The notes under the pieces are model-generated. The model was not told the origin of the DNA. It saw only the letters and a program-made list of their open reading frames with translations, and made no database searches. Source: Zwartia panacis (lineage in GTDB: Bacteria > Pseudomonadota > Gammaproteobacteria > Burkholderiales > Burkholderiaceae_B). From it: 64,000 nt of DNA. The position numbers and the translations under genes are program-made. The stretch is taken from positions 1 through 64,000 of the forward strand of contig NZ_JAUHHF010000009.1 of the NCBI RefSeq assembly GCF_030410395.1. The letters run 5' to 3'. This document shows positions 8,504-18,778 of this stretch, one piece after another (within the stretch, counting starts at the first letter, position 1; each line of letters opens with the position of its first letter).

Positions 8504-9889
8504 ATGAATGCAGGGTCTCAACAGACAGTTCTTGAGCAATTAGCCAACAAAATATGCGGCTTTGACTTGCAGGCTATTCCTCCCGAGGCATATCGTTTGG
8601 CACGGACGGCCATCATTGACACGTTGGGGGTGACGATTGCGGGGGCCTCGGAACCATGCACAACGCTTTTATTAGACACCCCAGGTGTCGCAACCGCTCC
8701 TGGTCAATGCTCTCTGCTGGGCATGCGCCGTCAGACTTCGGCGCTGGATGCGGCGTTTATCAATGGCACGGCCTCCCATGCACTGGATTATGACGACTTC
8801 AGTCAACCAATGGGAGGTCATCAATCCGCCCCACTGGTCGCGCCTCTTGTGGCACTCGCGCAAGAGCGAGGGCTTTCAGGTTTAGCACTCTTGCAATCCT
8901 ACATTGTCGGCATCGAGGCCGAAATCCGCCTCGCACGTGCGGTCAATTTCTACCACTATGACAAAGGCTGGCACCCCACCGCCACGCTGGGTGTCTTCGG
9001 TGCGGCGGCTGCAAGTGCGCATCTTCTTGGTTTGAATCCAGCACAAACTACGACAGCGTTGGCGATTGCCGCGTCATTCGCGTCCGGGCTTAAGGCCAAC
9101 TTTGGCACGATGGTCAAGCCGCTACACGTGGGACAATGCGCGCGCAATGGTTTACTTGCCACCCTCATGGCCCAAGCAGGTTACGACGCCAATGCTGCAG
9201 CGCTTGAACACAAACAAGGTTTTTTCAATGCCTTCAACGGGCCTGGTCATTTCAATGCAGCGTTGATTTTCGAAAATTGGGCGAACCCACTAGAAGTACT
9301 GAGTCCAACCATGGGTCTTAAACAATTTCCCTGCTGCGGGAGCGCAATCCCGGCCGTCGCCATGGCATTACAGTTAAGAAAAGAAGAGTCGTTTGCGATC
9401 GAAGACATTGCAAAGGTGGAGATCATGCCGCACAGACGGCGTCTGCCACACACCAATAATCCTGATCCGCAGACTCCGCTTGCAGCCAAATTTTCCGTTC
9501 AATACGCAGTGTGTTTGTCCCTGTTAAAAGGGGCACCCAAACTGAAAGATTTTGAAGGAACGTCTCACTTCGATCCGGATATCCGTAGCCTCATGGCTAA
9601 GACCATTGCGCGCGAACATCCCGACATGCCAGATGACTCGCCCGAACAATTTGGGGCTGAAGTGATCATCACGCTCAACTCTGGGATCACCCTTTCGCGT
9701 CGCGTCAACAGCCTCATTGGACGAGGCGGTGATCACCCTCTCTCGGCGGACGAGCTCTGGGAAAAGTTTTCTGATTGTGCGCAAAGGTCCATGACGCCAT
9801 CACAAGTCAAACCTCTTTTTGACGCATTACAAAATCTGGAAAATGTGAAAGATATCCGGCAGATCACAGCGCTCATGGACCCTGCCTAA
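8504..9889 (+). CDS. MmgE/PrpD family protein
   Basis: The 461-residue product matches the MmgE/PrpD family, whose best-known members are 2-methylcitrate dehydratase, cis-aconitate decarboxylase and iminodisuccinate epimerase. Family features include DTLGVTIAGASEP near the N-terminus, GTASHALDYDDF, GWHPTATLGVFGAAAAS and KQFPCCGSAIPA. The ATG at 8504 has AAGGA seven bases upstream and is preferred over the ATG at 8462, which has none. No prpB, prpC or acnD lies nearby, so methylcitrate dehydratase is unlikely. Association with a Bug protein and an aldo/keto reductase favours a dicarboxylate- or tricarboxylate-type substrate, by inference only. Confidence 0.88.
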   Translation: MNAGSQQTVLEQLANKICGFDLQAIPPEAYRLARTAIIDTLGVTIAGASEPCTTLLLDTPGVATAPGQCSLLGMRRQTSALDAAFINGTASHALDYDDFSQPMGGHQSAPLVAPLVALAQERGLSGLALLQSYIVGIEAEIRLARAVNFYHYDKGWHPTATLGVFGAAAASAHLLGLNPAQTTTALAIAASFASGLKANFGTMVKPLHVGQCARNGLLATLMAQAGYDANAAALEHKQGFFNAFNGPGHFNAALIFENWANPLEVLSPTMGLKQFPCCGSAIPAVAMALQLRKEESFAIEDIAKVEIMPHRRRLPHTNNPDPQTPLAAKFSVQYAVCLSLLKGAPKLKDFEGTSHFDPDIRSLMAKTIAREHPDMPDDSPEQFGAEVIITLNSGITLSRRVNSLIGRGGDHPLSADELWEKFSDCAQRSMTPSQVKPLFDALQNLENVKDIRQITALMDPA

Positions 9890-9955
9890 AACCCTCCCCT
9901 GACCGACGCATTCAACTTTCTTTTTTCAATTTCAAAACAAAACGGTGACAACCTG

Positions 9956-10975
9956 ATGGCAAACAACACTCCTGAATACAGCCCTCTTGGCAATAGTGGC
10001 TTATTAGTGCCGCGACTTTGGCTAGGCTCCATGATGTTTGGCGACCAGACTGACGAAAGCGTCGCGCGAGAAATGGTCGCAGTCACACGCGACGCTGGCC
10101 TGAACGCGATCGACAGCGCCGACAACTACGCCGGAGGTGAATCTGAGCGTATCGTCGGTAAACTCATCGCCCAAGACCGTGCCCGCTGGGTACTTGCGAC
10201 CAAAGTCGCCAACCCGATTGGCAAAGAGCCCAATGACAAGGGGCTGTCACGTCGTTGGGTCATGCAAGAGATTGACAATAGTCTCAAACGCCTGAACACG
10301 GATTGGATCGACGTGTATTACATGCACAAAGATGATGAAACCACACCCATCGAAGAAACGCTTTCCAGTTTTGCCCGACTGATCGAAATGGGCAAGATCC
10401 GCTATTACGGGATTTCAAATTTTCGCGGATGGCGAGTCGCGCGTATGGTAGAGACCGCTCGCAAGATGGGCATTCCACAACCCATCGTCTGTCAGCCCCC
10501 ATACAGCGCTGTCACGCGACTGATTGAGACTGAGGTCATTCCAGCTTGCGCGCATTATGGCGTGGGTGTCGTTGCCTACAGTCCTTTGGCGCGCGGTGTC
10601 TTAACCGGAAAATACGACCCCAACATTCAGCCCGACCCCAATAGCCGCGCCGAACGGGGTGACCGACGCATGCACCAGACAGAGTTTCGAACAGAATCGC
10701 TCGAAATCGCGAATGAACTGAAATCGCATGCTCAAAGCCGGGGCTTAAGCCCTACTCAGTTTGCAATCGCCTGGGCGCTCAATAACCGTCTGGTCAGTGG
10801 TGTCATCGGAGGTCCACGCACGCTGGACCAGTGGAAAGACTACGTCGCGGCGCTCGAGGTCAAGCTTTTGCCAGAAGACGAAGCGCTTGTCGACAAACTT
10901 GTTCCGCCCGGCTACGCCTCCACGCATGGATTTGTAGACCCGCAATATCCAATCAAAGGCCGAAAATCCCGTTAA
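9956..10975 (+). CDS. aldo/keto reductase
   Basis: The 339-residue NADPH-dependent oxidoreductase has the TIM-barrel aldo/keto reductase signatures. The catalytic residues are visible as Asp and Tyr in NAIDSADNYAGGESE, Lys in VLATKVAN and His in VYYMHKDDE. A C-terminal SGVIGGPRTLDQW matches the nucleotide-binding segment. It most resembles the YajO/Tas-like branch, which reduces aldehydes or ketones of broad identity. It follows the MmgE/PrpD gene by 66 bases on the same strand and is probably co-expressed. The physiological substrate is unknown. Confidence 0.9.
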   Translation: MANNTPEYSPLGNSGLLVPRLWLGSMMFGDQTDESVAREMVAVTRDAGLNAIDSADNYAGGESERIVGKLIAQDRARWVLATKVANPIGKEPNDKGLSRRWVMQEIDNSLKRLNTDWIDVYYMHKDDETTPIEETLSSFARLIEMGKIRYYGISNFRGWRVARMVETARKMGIPQPIVCQPPYSAVTRLIETEVIPACAHYGVGVVAYSPLARGVLTGKYDPNIQPDPNSRAERGDRRMHQTEFRTESLEIANELKSHAQSRGLSPTQFAIAWALNNRLVSGVIGGPRTLDQWKDYVAALEVKLLPEDEALVDKLVPPGYASTHGFVDPQYPIKGRKSR

Positions 10976-11081
10976 ACGAACGCACGACACCCCAAGGCAC
11001 CGCCAGACAGGAGGCGACAGCACGACTTTGCCGACTGTTTTGCGGTGATAATAAGCGCTCAGTCATCCATGATTTGAGCAC

Positions 11082-13250
11082 ATGAACACGCGCGACATCG
11101 TTATCAAAAGCACGACTTATTTACGCGGTCCGAACATCTGGACTTATTGCGCCATTATCGAAGCAGTCGTCGATATCGGCGACCTCGAAGACAGCCCCTC
11201 CAATACCGTCCCTGGCCTGTACGAACGCCTAACGACCTGGCTGCCAAGCCTGGTCGAGCATCGCTGCAGCCCCGGCGTGCACGGTGGCTTTTTAATGCGA
11301 CTCAAAGAAGGCACTTGGCCATGTCACATACTTGAGCATGTCACGCTTGCGCTTCAAGACCTGGCGGGCGTTCCGGGCTACGGTTTTGGTCGCGCGCGTG
11401 AGACAGAAGAGCGCGGCGTTTATAAAGTCATGGTGAGCGGCTGGGAAGAGAAAGTGACGCTCGCGGCGCTCTACATGGGTCGAGATCTGGTCATGGCCGC
11501 CATTGATGACAAGCCCTATGATCTAGAGGGCGAACTTGAAAAGCTCCGCGATCTCGCTCAAGATCTATGCCTCGGTCCCAGCACAGCCTCCATGGTGCTG
11601 GCGGCCGATGAACGTACGATACCCGCCATTCGCCTGAGCGAAGGCAACCTTGTTCAATTTGGATACGGCGCGAAGCAGCGAAGGATCTGGACCGCGGAAA
11701 CCGATCAAACAAGTGCCATCGCGGAAACAATTTCACGCGACAAAGGCCTGACCAAAGAGCTTCTGCAAACCTGCGGTGTGCCTATTCCCAGTGGGAGAGC
11801 CGTCGATAGCGCCGCGGACGCCTGGGAGGCCGCTCAGGACCTAGGCCTACCAGTTGTGGTCAAACCTGTTGATGGTAATCATGGCCGTGGTGTATTCATC
11901 AATCTCGAGACACGCGCCGAAATCGAGGCTGCGTACGGCGTGGCTGTCGATGAAGGCTCCGGCGTTCTGGTCGAACGCTTTATCCGCGGAAACGAGCATC
12001 GCCTGTTGATCGTCGGTGGCAAACTCGCGGCCGCGGCCAAGGGTCAGACCGCTAGCGTGGTGGGGGATGGCAAGCAGACCGTGCGGGAGCTGATCGCCAG
12101 CCAGATCAACTCCGATCCTCGACGTGGTCGAGGCGAAGACCAGCCACTCAATCCAGTGAGAATCGACTCAGCAGCGCGACTGGAGCTGACACGCCAGGGT
12201 TTTGACGCTGACAGCGTCATCCCCGAAGGTCGTGAGGTGTTGATTCAACGAAATGGCAATGTCGCTTTTGACTGCACCGACGATGTGCACCCGGATGTCG
12301 TCGCGATGGCTGCCCTGGCTGCCAAAGCGGTCGGACTCGATATCGCTGGTATTGATCTCGTCGCCGAGGACATCTCCAAACCTCTGCATGCACAAGGTGG
12401 AGCAATCGTTGAAGTCAACGCGGGTCCTGGCTTGCTGATGCACCTTAAGCCAGCCGAGGGTCAATCCAGACCTGTTGGTCACGCCATCATCGAGCACATT
12501 TTCCCTGGCAATGAAAATGGAAGCATTCCGATCGTGGGTGTGACAGGTAGTCATGGAACGAGTCAAATCGCAGGCCTGACCGCCCACCTCCTCAATGCGC
12601 ATGGCTGGAGAACGGGGCTTGCCAGCGCACAAGGCTTATATGTTGGCGATCGACAGCTTTTTGCTGGAGATGCGGCAAATTGGGATCAGGCTCGACGTTT
12701 GTTGCTCAATCGCGAGGTTGAGGCGGCCGTGATCGAAAATGACGGGATGGAGATCCTCACCAAAGGACTGTCCTACGATCGCTGCACCGTGGGCATTGTC
12801 ACGGATATCGCTTATTCCGATTCTTTTAAACGACCTGAAGTGGCCTATCACGCTTTCGAAACGGCCCAAGACCTGGTCAAAGTTTATCGGACACAAGTCG
12901 ATGTGGTCTGGCCTGATGGCGCGGGCGTGTTGAACGCCGACGATCCAAATGTTGTTTCGTTGGCGCAATATTGTGATGGCGCCATTACATTTTTTAGCGC
13001 TCAGGCCGACTCCCCCGTCATCGCCGCGCATCACGCCGAAGGCAAACGGGTGGTATTTGTCCAGGGAGATCACCTGGTCACCGCCGATGGTGCGTCGCAA
13101 CAAAAAATCATCGCCCTCTCTGAACTGAGAGCCTCGGGACTGGGTCTGACTCAAGAGTCAATTCAACATGTTCTAGCCGCCATCGGAGCGGCCTGGGCAC
13201 TCGGAATTTCACCAGAGCGTATCAAGGGCGCTTTACGATCTTTTCACTAA
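11082..13250 (+). CDS. cyanophycin synthetase-like protein, CphA2-type with degenerate P-loop
   Basis: The 722-residue protein has the CphA architecture: an N-terminal domain (1-210, with CHILEHVTLALQ), an ATP-grasp domain (about 215-475, with VVVKPVDGNHGRGVFI and EVNAGPG) and a Mur-ligase-like domain (from 484). In full CphA1 the Mur domain has GTNGKT(T/S); here residues 489-495 read GSHGTSQ, so the P-loop Lys is Thr493. The protein also stops at ALRSFH, lacking the last 120-150 residues of CphA1. Both features recall cyanobacterial CphA2, which joins beta-Asp-Arg dipeptides into cyanophycin using one active site, and the cphA' paralogues of Burkholderiales. No CphA1 or cyanophycinase gene is in the window. 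Function is inferred. Confidence 0.85.
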   Translation: MNTRDIVIKSTTYLRGPNIWTYCAIIEAVVDIGDLEDSPSNTVPGLYERLTTWLPSLVEHRCSPGVHGGFLMRLKEGTWPCHILEHVTLALQDLAGVPGYGFGRARETEERGVYKVMVSGWEEKVTLAALYMGRDLVMAAIDDKPYDLEGELEKLRDLAQDLCLGPSTASMVLAADERTIPAIRLSEGNLVQFGYGAKQRRIWTAETDQTSAIAETISRDKGLTKELLQTCGVPIPSGRAVDSAADAWEAAQDLGLPVVVKPVDGNHGRGVFINLETRAEIEAAYGVAVDEGSGVLVERFIRGNEHRLLIVGGKLAAAAKGQTASVVGDGKQTVRELIASQINSDPRRGRGEDQPLNPVRIDSAARLELTRQGFDADSVIPEGREVLIQRNGNVAFDCTDDVHPDVVAMAALAAKAVGLDIAGIDLVAEDISKPLHAQGGAIVEVNAGPGLLMHLKPAEGQSRPVGHAIIEHIFPGNENGSIPIVGVTGSHGTSQIAGLTAHLLNAHGWRTGLASAQGLYVGDRQLFAGDAANWDQARRLLLNREVEAAVIENDGMEILTKGLSYDRCTVGIVTDIAYSDSFKRPEVAYHAFETAQDLVKVYRTQVDVVWPDGAGVLNADDPNVVSLAQYCDGAITFFSAQADSPVIAAHHAEGKRVVFVQGDHLVTADGASQQKIIALSELRASGLGLTQESIQHVLAAIGAAWALGISPERIKGALRSFH

Positions 13251-13309
13251 GAAGTCGGTAAACTACGTCGTCAATTTCACTATTCGAACAACTTTTGGGT
13301 ACAGCCACC

Positions 13310-15520
13310 ATGACTGCTCGCACAGCTTGCCATCGTCTTCAAGTCGCATCACCTCTCTATCAATTTATCGAGAAAGAGGTTCTTCCCGGCTCCGGGGTCG
13401 ATAGCGCGAGCTTCTGGAAAGGATTCGATGCACTCGTGCATGATCTGACGCCCACGAACAAGGCTTTGCTCGCTGAACGAGACCGCATACAGACTGCGAT
13501 GGACACTTGGCATCGCAACCATCCCGGTCCCATTCAGGACATGAAGGCTTATCGGGCTTTTCTGACAGAAATCGGTTACCTCGCTCCTGTACCCGCCCAG
13601 GCCCGCGCCACGACGACAAATGTCGATGCAGAGCTGGCTCTTCAGGCGGGTCCGCAACTTGTGGTGCCTGTGCTCAACGCACGCTACGCGCTGAACGCTG
13701 CGAACGCGCGCTGGGGCTCTTTGTACGATGCGCTGTATGGGACCGATGCGATTCCTGAAACTGATGACGCGACACGCTCCGGTGGTTACAACCCGACGCG
13801 TGGCGCCAAAGTCATTGCCTTTGGCCGACAGTTTCTCGACCAGTCCGCCAAGCTCGCGCGTGGCTCTCATGCAGATGCCAAGTCTTACACCGTCAAAGAC
13901 GGACACCTTGTGGTGACGTTAAAAGACGGCTCAGTCACAGGTTTGGCTGCTCCCGAAAAGTTTGTAGGCTATCAGGGCGATGCCCACCGTCCGTCTTCAA
14001 TCTTGCTCGTCAATAATGGTTTGCATATCGATATCCAGATTGATCAAACCAAGGGAATTGGCAAAGACGATCCAGCTGGAGTCAACGACATCGTACTCGA
14101 GGCTGCACTCTCCACGATCCTGGACCTCGAAGACTCGGTCGCTGTCGTGGATGCCGACGATAAGGTTCTCGCCTATCGCAACTGGTTGGGCATTCTCAAA
14201 GGCACGCTTGTTGAGAGCGTCACCAAAGGTGGGCAGACCTTTAACCGGACTTTGAATCAGGATCGCCGCTACACCGCAGCCGCAGGCGCCAAGCAAGCCA
14301 AGGACGGTGTCGTCACGTTGCATGGCCGCTCGCTTCTTTTCCTGCGTAACGTCGGTCACCTGATGACGAACCCCGCCATCCTTGATGGTCATGGGCAGGA
14401 AATTTTCGAAGGTATTCTGGATGCTGTCGTCACCGTCACGATCGCGCTGCATGATCTGAAACGCGATCAGGCACACAAATTCGGTAACTCACGCACAGGC
14501 TCGGTTTACATCGTGAAACCGAAAATGCATGGACCGGCTGAGGTCGCCTTTGCCAACCAACTTTTTGGTCGCGTAGAGGCCATGCTTGGACTGGCGCCCA
14601 ATACGGTCAAGCTCGGCATCATGGACGAGGAGCGTCGCACCAGCGTCAACCTCAAAGCGTGTATCAATGAAGCCCCTGCTCGCGTAGCCTTTATCAACAC
14701 AGGCTTTCTGGATCGCACTGGCGACGAAATGCATACCGCCATGCATGCCGGTCCGATGATCCGCAAGGGCGATATGAAGTCAAGCGCTTGGCTCTCGGCT
14801 TATGAGCGCAGCAATGTATTAACGGGTTTGGCTTGCGGCTTGCGCGGTCGCGCCCAGATCGGCAAGGGCATGTGGGCCATGCCAGACCTGATGGCCGCGA
14901 TGCTCGAGCAAAAGATCGCACATCCAAAAGCTGGTGCAAATACAGCATGGGTGCCCTCCCCGACTGCCGCGACCCTGCATGCCTTGCATTACCATCAGGT
15001 GAACGTGGGCGAGATACAAACCGAGCTTGAAAAAGTCGATGCGCCAGTCGAAATCGATCGACTCCTCAATGACATCTTGCAAGTTCCCGTGGCCGTCAAG
15101 CCTAACTGGAGCGCAGCCGAGATTCAGCAAGAGCTCGACAACAACGCTCAGGGTATTCTGGGCTACGTTGTGCGCTGGATCGATCAGGGCGTTGGTTGTT
15201 CAAAAGTACCCGATATTCATAACGTCGGACTCATGGAAGATCGCGCAACACTGCGTATCTCCAGTCAGCACATCGCCAACTGGCTTCTGCACGGGATCGT
15301 GACCGAAGCACAAGTGAATGAAACCCTGCAACGCATGGCCAAAGTCGTCGACGGTCAAAACGCAGGCGATCCCCTCTATCAACCCATGGCACCGAATTTT
15401 GAAGCGTCCTATGCTTATCGCGCCGCCCGCGACTTGGTATTCAAAGGTCTTGAACAGCCAAGCGGCTACACAGAGCCCCTGCTGCACGCTTGGCGTCTGA
15501 AGGTCAAGGAAAAACAATGA
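13310..15520 (+). CDS. glcB: malate synthase G
   Basis: The 736-residue enzyme condenses glyoxylate and acetyl-CoA to malate in the glyoxylate route. The length matches the monomeric G isoform (about 720). Typical segments are [64 protein letters not shown] and [18 protein letters not shown]. The ATG at 13310 is preferred to an upstream TTG at 13295. The stop overlaps the following M20 peptidase start by four bases (ATGA), so the two are translationally coupled. No glycolate oxidase or isocitrate lyase gene is nearby. Confidence 0.95.
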   Translation: MTARTACHRLQVASPLYQFIEKEVLPGSGVDSASFWKGFDALVHDLTPTNKALLAERDRIQTAMDTWHRNHPGPIQDMKAYRAFLTEIGYLAPVPAQARATTTNVDAELALQAGPQLVVPVLNARYALNAANARWGSLYDALYGTDAIPETDDATRSGGYNPTRGAKVIAFGRQFLDQSAKLARGSHADAKSYTVKDGHLVVTLKDGSVTGLAAPEKFVGYQGDAHRPSSILLVNNGLHIDIQIDQTKGIGKDDPAGVNDIVLEAALSTILDLEDSVAVVDADDKVLAYRNWLGILKGTLVESVTKGGQTFNRTLNQDRRYTAAAGAKQAKDGVVTLHGRSLLFLRNVGHLMTNPAILDGHGQEIFEGILDAVVTVTIALHDLKRDQAHKFGNSRTGSVYIVKPKMHGPAEVAFANQLFGRVEAMLGLAPNTVKLGIMDEERRTSVNLKACINEAPARVAFINTGFLDRTGDEMHTAMHAGPMIRKGDMKSSAWLSAYERSNVLTGLACGLRGRAQIGKGMWAMPDLMAAMLEQKIAHPKAGANTAWVPSPTAATLHALHYHQVNVGEIQTELEKVDAPVEIDRLLNDILQVPVAVKPNWSAAEIQQELDNNAQGILGYVVRWIDQGVGCSKVPDIHNVGLMEDRATLRISSQHIANWLLHGIVTEAQVNETLQRMAKVVDGQNAGDPLYQPMAPNFEASYAYRAARDLVFKGLEQPSGYTEPLLHAWRLKVKEKQ

Positions 15521-16986
15521 ACGCTCCCGTCCCGATGCTCGATACGGCGCAGGTCCTGTCCTCGGTCACGCGCGCCTGGGACGATGATCTTGTCGGACAG
15601 CTCAGTGAATACATCGAAATTCCTGCCAAGTCCCCCGCTTTCGATGCGAACTGGGCGCAAGCAGGTTATCTGAATCAGGTCGTCGAACGTACTGCAGCAT
15701 GGATCGAAGCACAAAAGGTTGCGGGTCTGACCCTCGAAATCATTCGATTGCCTGGCCGCACACCTGTGCTGTTTTTCGAAGTGGCCTCGACACGCGCGCA
15801 AAGCGCGAGCTGTCAGACCGTTTTGATGTACGGACACCTGGACAAACAGCCTGAGTTTGATGGCTGGCGCAATGGACTCGGTCCCTGGACGCCAAAATAT
15901 CTCGATGGCAAGCTCTACGGTCGCGGGGGTGCGGACGATGGTTATGCCGCCTACGCAGCCATCACAGCCATACAGGCACTCAAAGAACAAAAGGTTCCTC
16001 ATCCGCGCATCGTTGGCCTGATCGAGACCTGCGAAGAAAGCGGCTCTCCAGACTTACTGCCTTACATTGATGTCTTGAAGACGCGTCTTGGTGATGTCGG
16101 TCTGGTGATCTGTCTGGACAGTGGTGCCGGCAACTACGATCAGCTCTGGCTCACAACAAGCCTGCGCGGCATGGCTGCTGGTGTTCTGAAAGTCGAAATC
16201 TTGACCGAGGGCGTGCATTCCGGAGATGCCTCGGGTTTGGTACCTTCGAGTTTTCGCATCATGCGACACGTGCTGGATCGTCTCGAAGACAGTGAAACAG
16301 GCAGGCTGCTGCCCAAAAGTTTTCATTGTGAAATCCCTGCCGAGCGACTCGCTCAGGCTCAGGCGACTGCTGAAATTTTAGGCGATGCCATCTACAAGCG
16401 CTTTCCGTGGGCTCATCATGATTGTGGTGGCTCGAGTCTGGTTGCCCTGCCTACCACGCTTGATCCGGTAGAGGCCTTGATTCGACGGACTTGGAAACCG
16501 ACCCTGAGTGTCACGGGTGCAGAAGGTTTTCCTGCGCTCAAAGACGCGGGCAATGTATTGCGTCCCTATACCGCTTTTAAGCTTAGCCTGAGATTGCCCC
16601 CGCTCATCGATGCCGCGGCCGCTGTTGCCGAGCTTAAAAAACTGCTCGAAGATAACGCCCCCTATCAAGCCAAGGTCACTTTCCACGCCGAAAGCTCCTC
16701 CAGTGGATGGAATGCGCCCAGCACCGCCCCGTGGTTTGAGCAGGCACTGAATCACGCCAGCATGTCGCACTTTAACGCTCCAGTTGGGTTCATTGGTCAA
16801 GGTGGAACGATTCCGCTGATGAAGCTGCTCAGCACAGGCTTTCCCAAGGCGCAAATGATGGTGTGTGGCGTGCTCGGACCGCAATCCAATGCGCATGGTC
16901 CCAACGAGTTTTTGCATGTCCCCTACGCCAAGAAACTCACCGCAGCCGTCGCGCAAGTCATCGCTCAAGTACCTGAACATTCCTAG
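15517..16986 (+). CDS. M20 family metallopeptidase (dipeptidase-like)
   Basis: The 489-residue zinc peptidase of the M20/ArgE/DapE/CNDP clan has the metal-ligand segments [14 protein letters not shown] (His, with Asp two residues later), [12 protein letters not shown] (bridging Asp) and [10 protein letters not shown] (catalytic Glu pair), followed by CLDSGAG and a dimerisation domain ([15 protein letters not shown]). A late His in [17 protein letters not shown] supplies the last ligand. No signal peptide is seen, so it should cleave peptides or acyl amino acids in the cytoplasm. The ATG at 15517 has AAGGA seven bases upstream and overlaps the glcB stop; the longer TTG frame is rejected. Confidence 0.9.
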   Translation: MNAPVPMLDTAQVLSSVTRAWDDDLVGQLSEYIEIPAKSPAFDANWAQAGYLNQVVERTAAWIEAQKVAGLTLEIIRLPGRTPVLFFEVASTRAQSASCQTVLMYGHLDKQPEFDGWRNGLGPWTPKYLDGKLYGRGGADDGYAAYAAITAIQALKEQKVPHPRIVGLIETCEESGSPDLLPYIDVLKTRLGDVGLVICLDSGAGNYDQLWLTTSLRGMAAGVLKVEILTEGVHSGDASGLVPSSFRIMRHVLDRLEDSETGRLLPKSFHCEIPAERLAQAQATAEILGDAIYKRFPWAHHDCGGSSLVALPTTLDPVEALIRRTWKPTLSVTGAEGFPALKDAGNVLRPYTAFKLSLRLPPLIDAAAAVAELKKLLEDNAPYQAKVTFHAESSSSGWNAPSTAPWFEQALNHASMSHFNAPVGFIGQGGTIPLMKLLSTGFPKAQMMVCGVLGPQSNAHGPNEFLHVPYAKKLTAAVAQVIAQVPEHS

Positions 16987-17014
16987 TCACTCTTCTTAAC
17001 GCATACACGCTCAC

Positions 17015-18739
17015 ATGGCACATTCTGGCTCCCTCATTATCCGTCACGGCACCATCGTCGATGGCACTGGCGCAAAACCTTTTGTCGGTGATCTCAAAAT
17101 CGTCGACGGCCTGATCAAAGAAGTCGGTCAAATCTCCGGCACAGCCGATCAGGAAATCGATGCGAAGGGTATGCTGGTCACACCAGGGTTTGTCGATATT
17201 CACACGCACTACGATGGCCAAGTCACCTGGAGTAATCACGTCGCGTCGTCTTCGCAGCTTGGCGTGACCACGGTCGTGATGGGAAACTGCGGTGTCGGTT
17301 TCGCCCCATGCAAACAAGAGCACCGCGACATCACCATGAAACTCATGGAGGGTGTCGAGGATATTCCTGGCGTCGTTCTCGACGAGGGTCTGCCCTGGAA
17401 CTGGAGTACTTTCCCTGAGTATCTGGACGCACTCGAGGCGCGCCAGTTTGATATCGACGTCGCGACCCAGATCGGTCACGCGCCCTTGCGCATCAATGTC
17501 ATGGGTGATCGTGGCGCCATGCGCGAACCCTCGACAGATGAAGATCGCGCGCAAATGGCGGCACTCGCCGTCGAAGCGGTCAAAGCAGGCGCTTTAGGTT
17601 TTTCGACTTCCCGAACAATCTTGCATCGCAGTAGCGATGGCAATCCTACACCTTCCCTGGGCGCGGCAGAAGGCGAGCTCACCGCGATTGCCAAAGGCCT
17701 GGGTGAGGCAGGTATGGGGGTCCTCCAACTCGTCACTGATTTTGATGACGTCGATGAAGAGTTCGCGATGTTACGCAGAATTGTCGAAGCCTCTGGCCGT
17801 CCGCTTTCACTGACACTGCTACAACACGAGCACTTGCCGAATCGCTGGCGACGCGTGATGGAACACATGCATGCCGCCACCAATGCAGGCTTGAAAATGA
17901 AAGCGCAAGTCGGCGCCCGTCCGGTCGCATTGATCCTGAGCTTTGCGCTGTCGTTATGCCCGTTCACACAACTGCCAAGCTTTGAAGCCCTGCGCGGCCT
18001 CAGCCCTGAGGAGCGCCTTAAAAAACTTCGCGACCCGGCTGTTCGTGCGAAGATTCTGTCCGAAGAACATACCGAGGCAATGTATAAGCGTCGGGTAGCG
18101 AACTTTGACAATCTCTATCCGCTCGGTGACCCGCCCGATTATGAACCCAAGCCAGAGGACAGCATCGCCGCCCGTGCAGCACGCGCGGGTGTGGATCCTG
18201 CAGCCTTCGCCTACGACTATCTGCTGGAAAATGAAGGCACGGCGATGCTTTATCGGCCGCTTTACAACTACGCCGACCGGGATCATGAAGTTTTGCGTGA
18301 AATGCTGATGGATCGCGATACCGTGCCTGGTTTGAGCGACGGCGGCGCGCACTATGGTTTCATTTGCGATGCGAGCTTTCCAACTTATTTGTTGACTCAC
18401 TGGGCGCGCGACCGCAATCGCGGAGAGAAGATTCCGCTTGAAATGCTGGTGAAATGGCAGACACAGGACACGGCGGCGACAGTCGGACTCAATGACCGTG
18501 GTGTTTTACGTCCAGGCTACAAAGCGGATGTCAACATCATCGATTTTGAGAGGCTCAAGCTGCACGCACCCAAGATCGTATATGACCTTCCCGCTGGTGG
18601 TCGACGCTTGGGACAAGCGGCCGAAGGCTTTCACGCCACAATCGTTTCAGGGGTTGTCACTTACAACGATGGCACACCGACTGGAAAACTCCCTGGCAAG
18701 CTCATCAGGGGCGCCCAAAAAGCACCTGCGATGGTTTGA
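17015..18739 (+). CDS. amidohydrolase, N-acyl-D-amino-acid deacylase family
   Basis: The 574-residue metal-dependent amidohydrolase opens with IRHGTIVDGTGAKPFVGDL, a composite beta-sandwich start, then VDIHTHYDGQVTW holding the HxH metal ligands. GHAPLRINVMGDRGA, GALGFSTSRT and LSDGGAHYGF (metal Asp) are typical of D-aminoacylases. The end GYKADVNIIDFERL is the usual return to the beta-sandwich. Related enzymes remove acyl groups from N-acyl-D-amino acids, but many members have other substrates. It follows the M20 peptidase by 28 bases, so both may process the same amide or peptide compounds. Confidence 0.88.
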   Translation: MAHSGSLIIRHGTIVDGTGAKPFVGDLKIVDGLIKEVGQISGTADQEIDAKGMLVTPGFVDIHTHYDGQVTWSNHVASSSQLGVTTVVMGNCGVGFAPCKQEHRDITMKLMEGVEDIPGVVLDEGLPWNWSTFPEYLDALEARQFDIDVATQIGHAPLRINVMGDRGAMREPSTDEDRAQMAALAVEAVKAGALGFSTSRTILHRSSDGNPTPSLGAAEGELTAIAKGLGEAGMGVLQLVTDFDDVDEEFAMLRRIVEASGRPLSLTLLQHEHLPNRWRRVMEHMHAATNAGLKMKAQVGARPVALILSFALSLCPFTQLPSFEALRGLSPEERLKKLRDPAVRAKILSEEHTEAMYKRRVANFDNLYPLGDPPDYEPKPEDSIAARAARAGVDPAAFAYDYLLENEGTAMLYRPLYNYADRDHEVLREMLMDRDTVPGLSDGGAHYGFICDASFPTYLLTHWARDRNRGEKIPLEMLVKWQTQDTAATVGLNDRGVLRPGYKADVNIIDFERLKLHAPKIVYDLPAGGRRLGQAAEGFHATIVSGVVTYNDGTPTGKLPGKLIRGAQKAPAMV

Positions 18740-18749
18740 GTCGCGCCGG

Positions 18750-18778
18750 GAGACTCTAACGCCAGGCGTTCAAGTCTC
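18750..18778. terminator. convergent hairpin after D-aminoacylase-like gene
   Basis: GAGACT (18750-18755) pairs with AGTCTC (18773-18778), and inside it AACGC pairs with GCGTT around a CAG loop. It sits between two converging stops and has no T-run on either side, so it may end transcription poorly or serve both directions. Confidence 0.45.

Noticed and set aside
13349-13906. Minus-strand frames across malate synthase G
   Set aside because: They overlap a clear malate synthase G with all its motifs. Their translations are Arg-rich and without a ribosome-binding site or neighbours.
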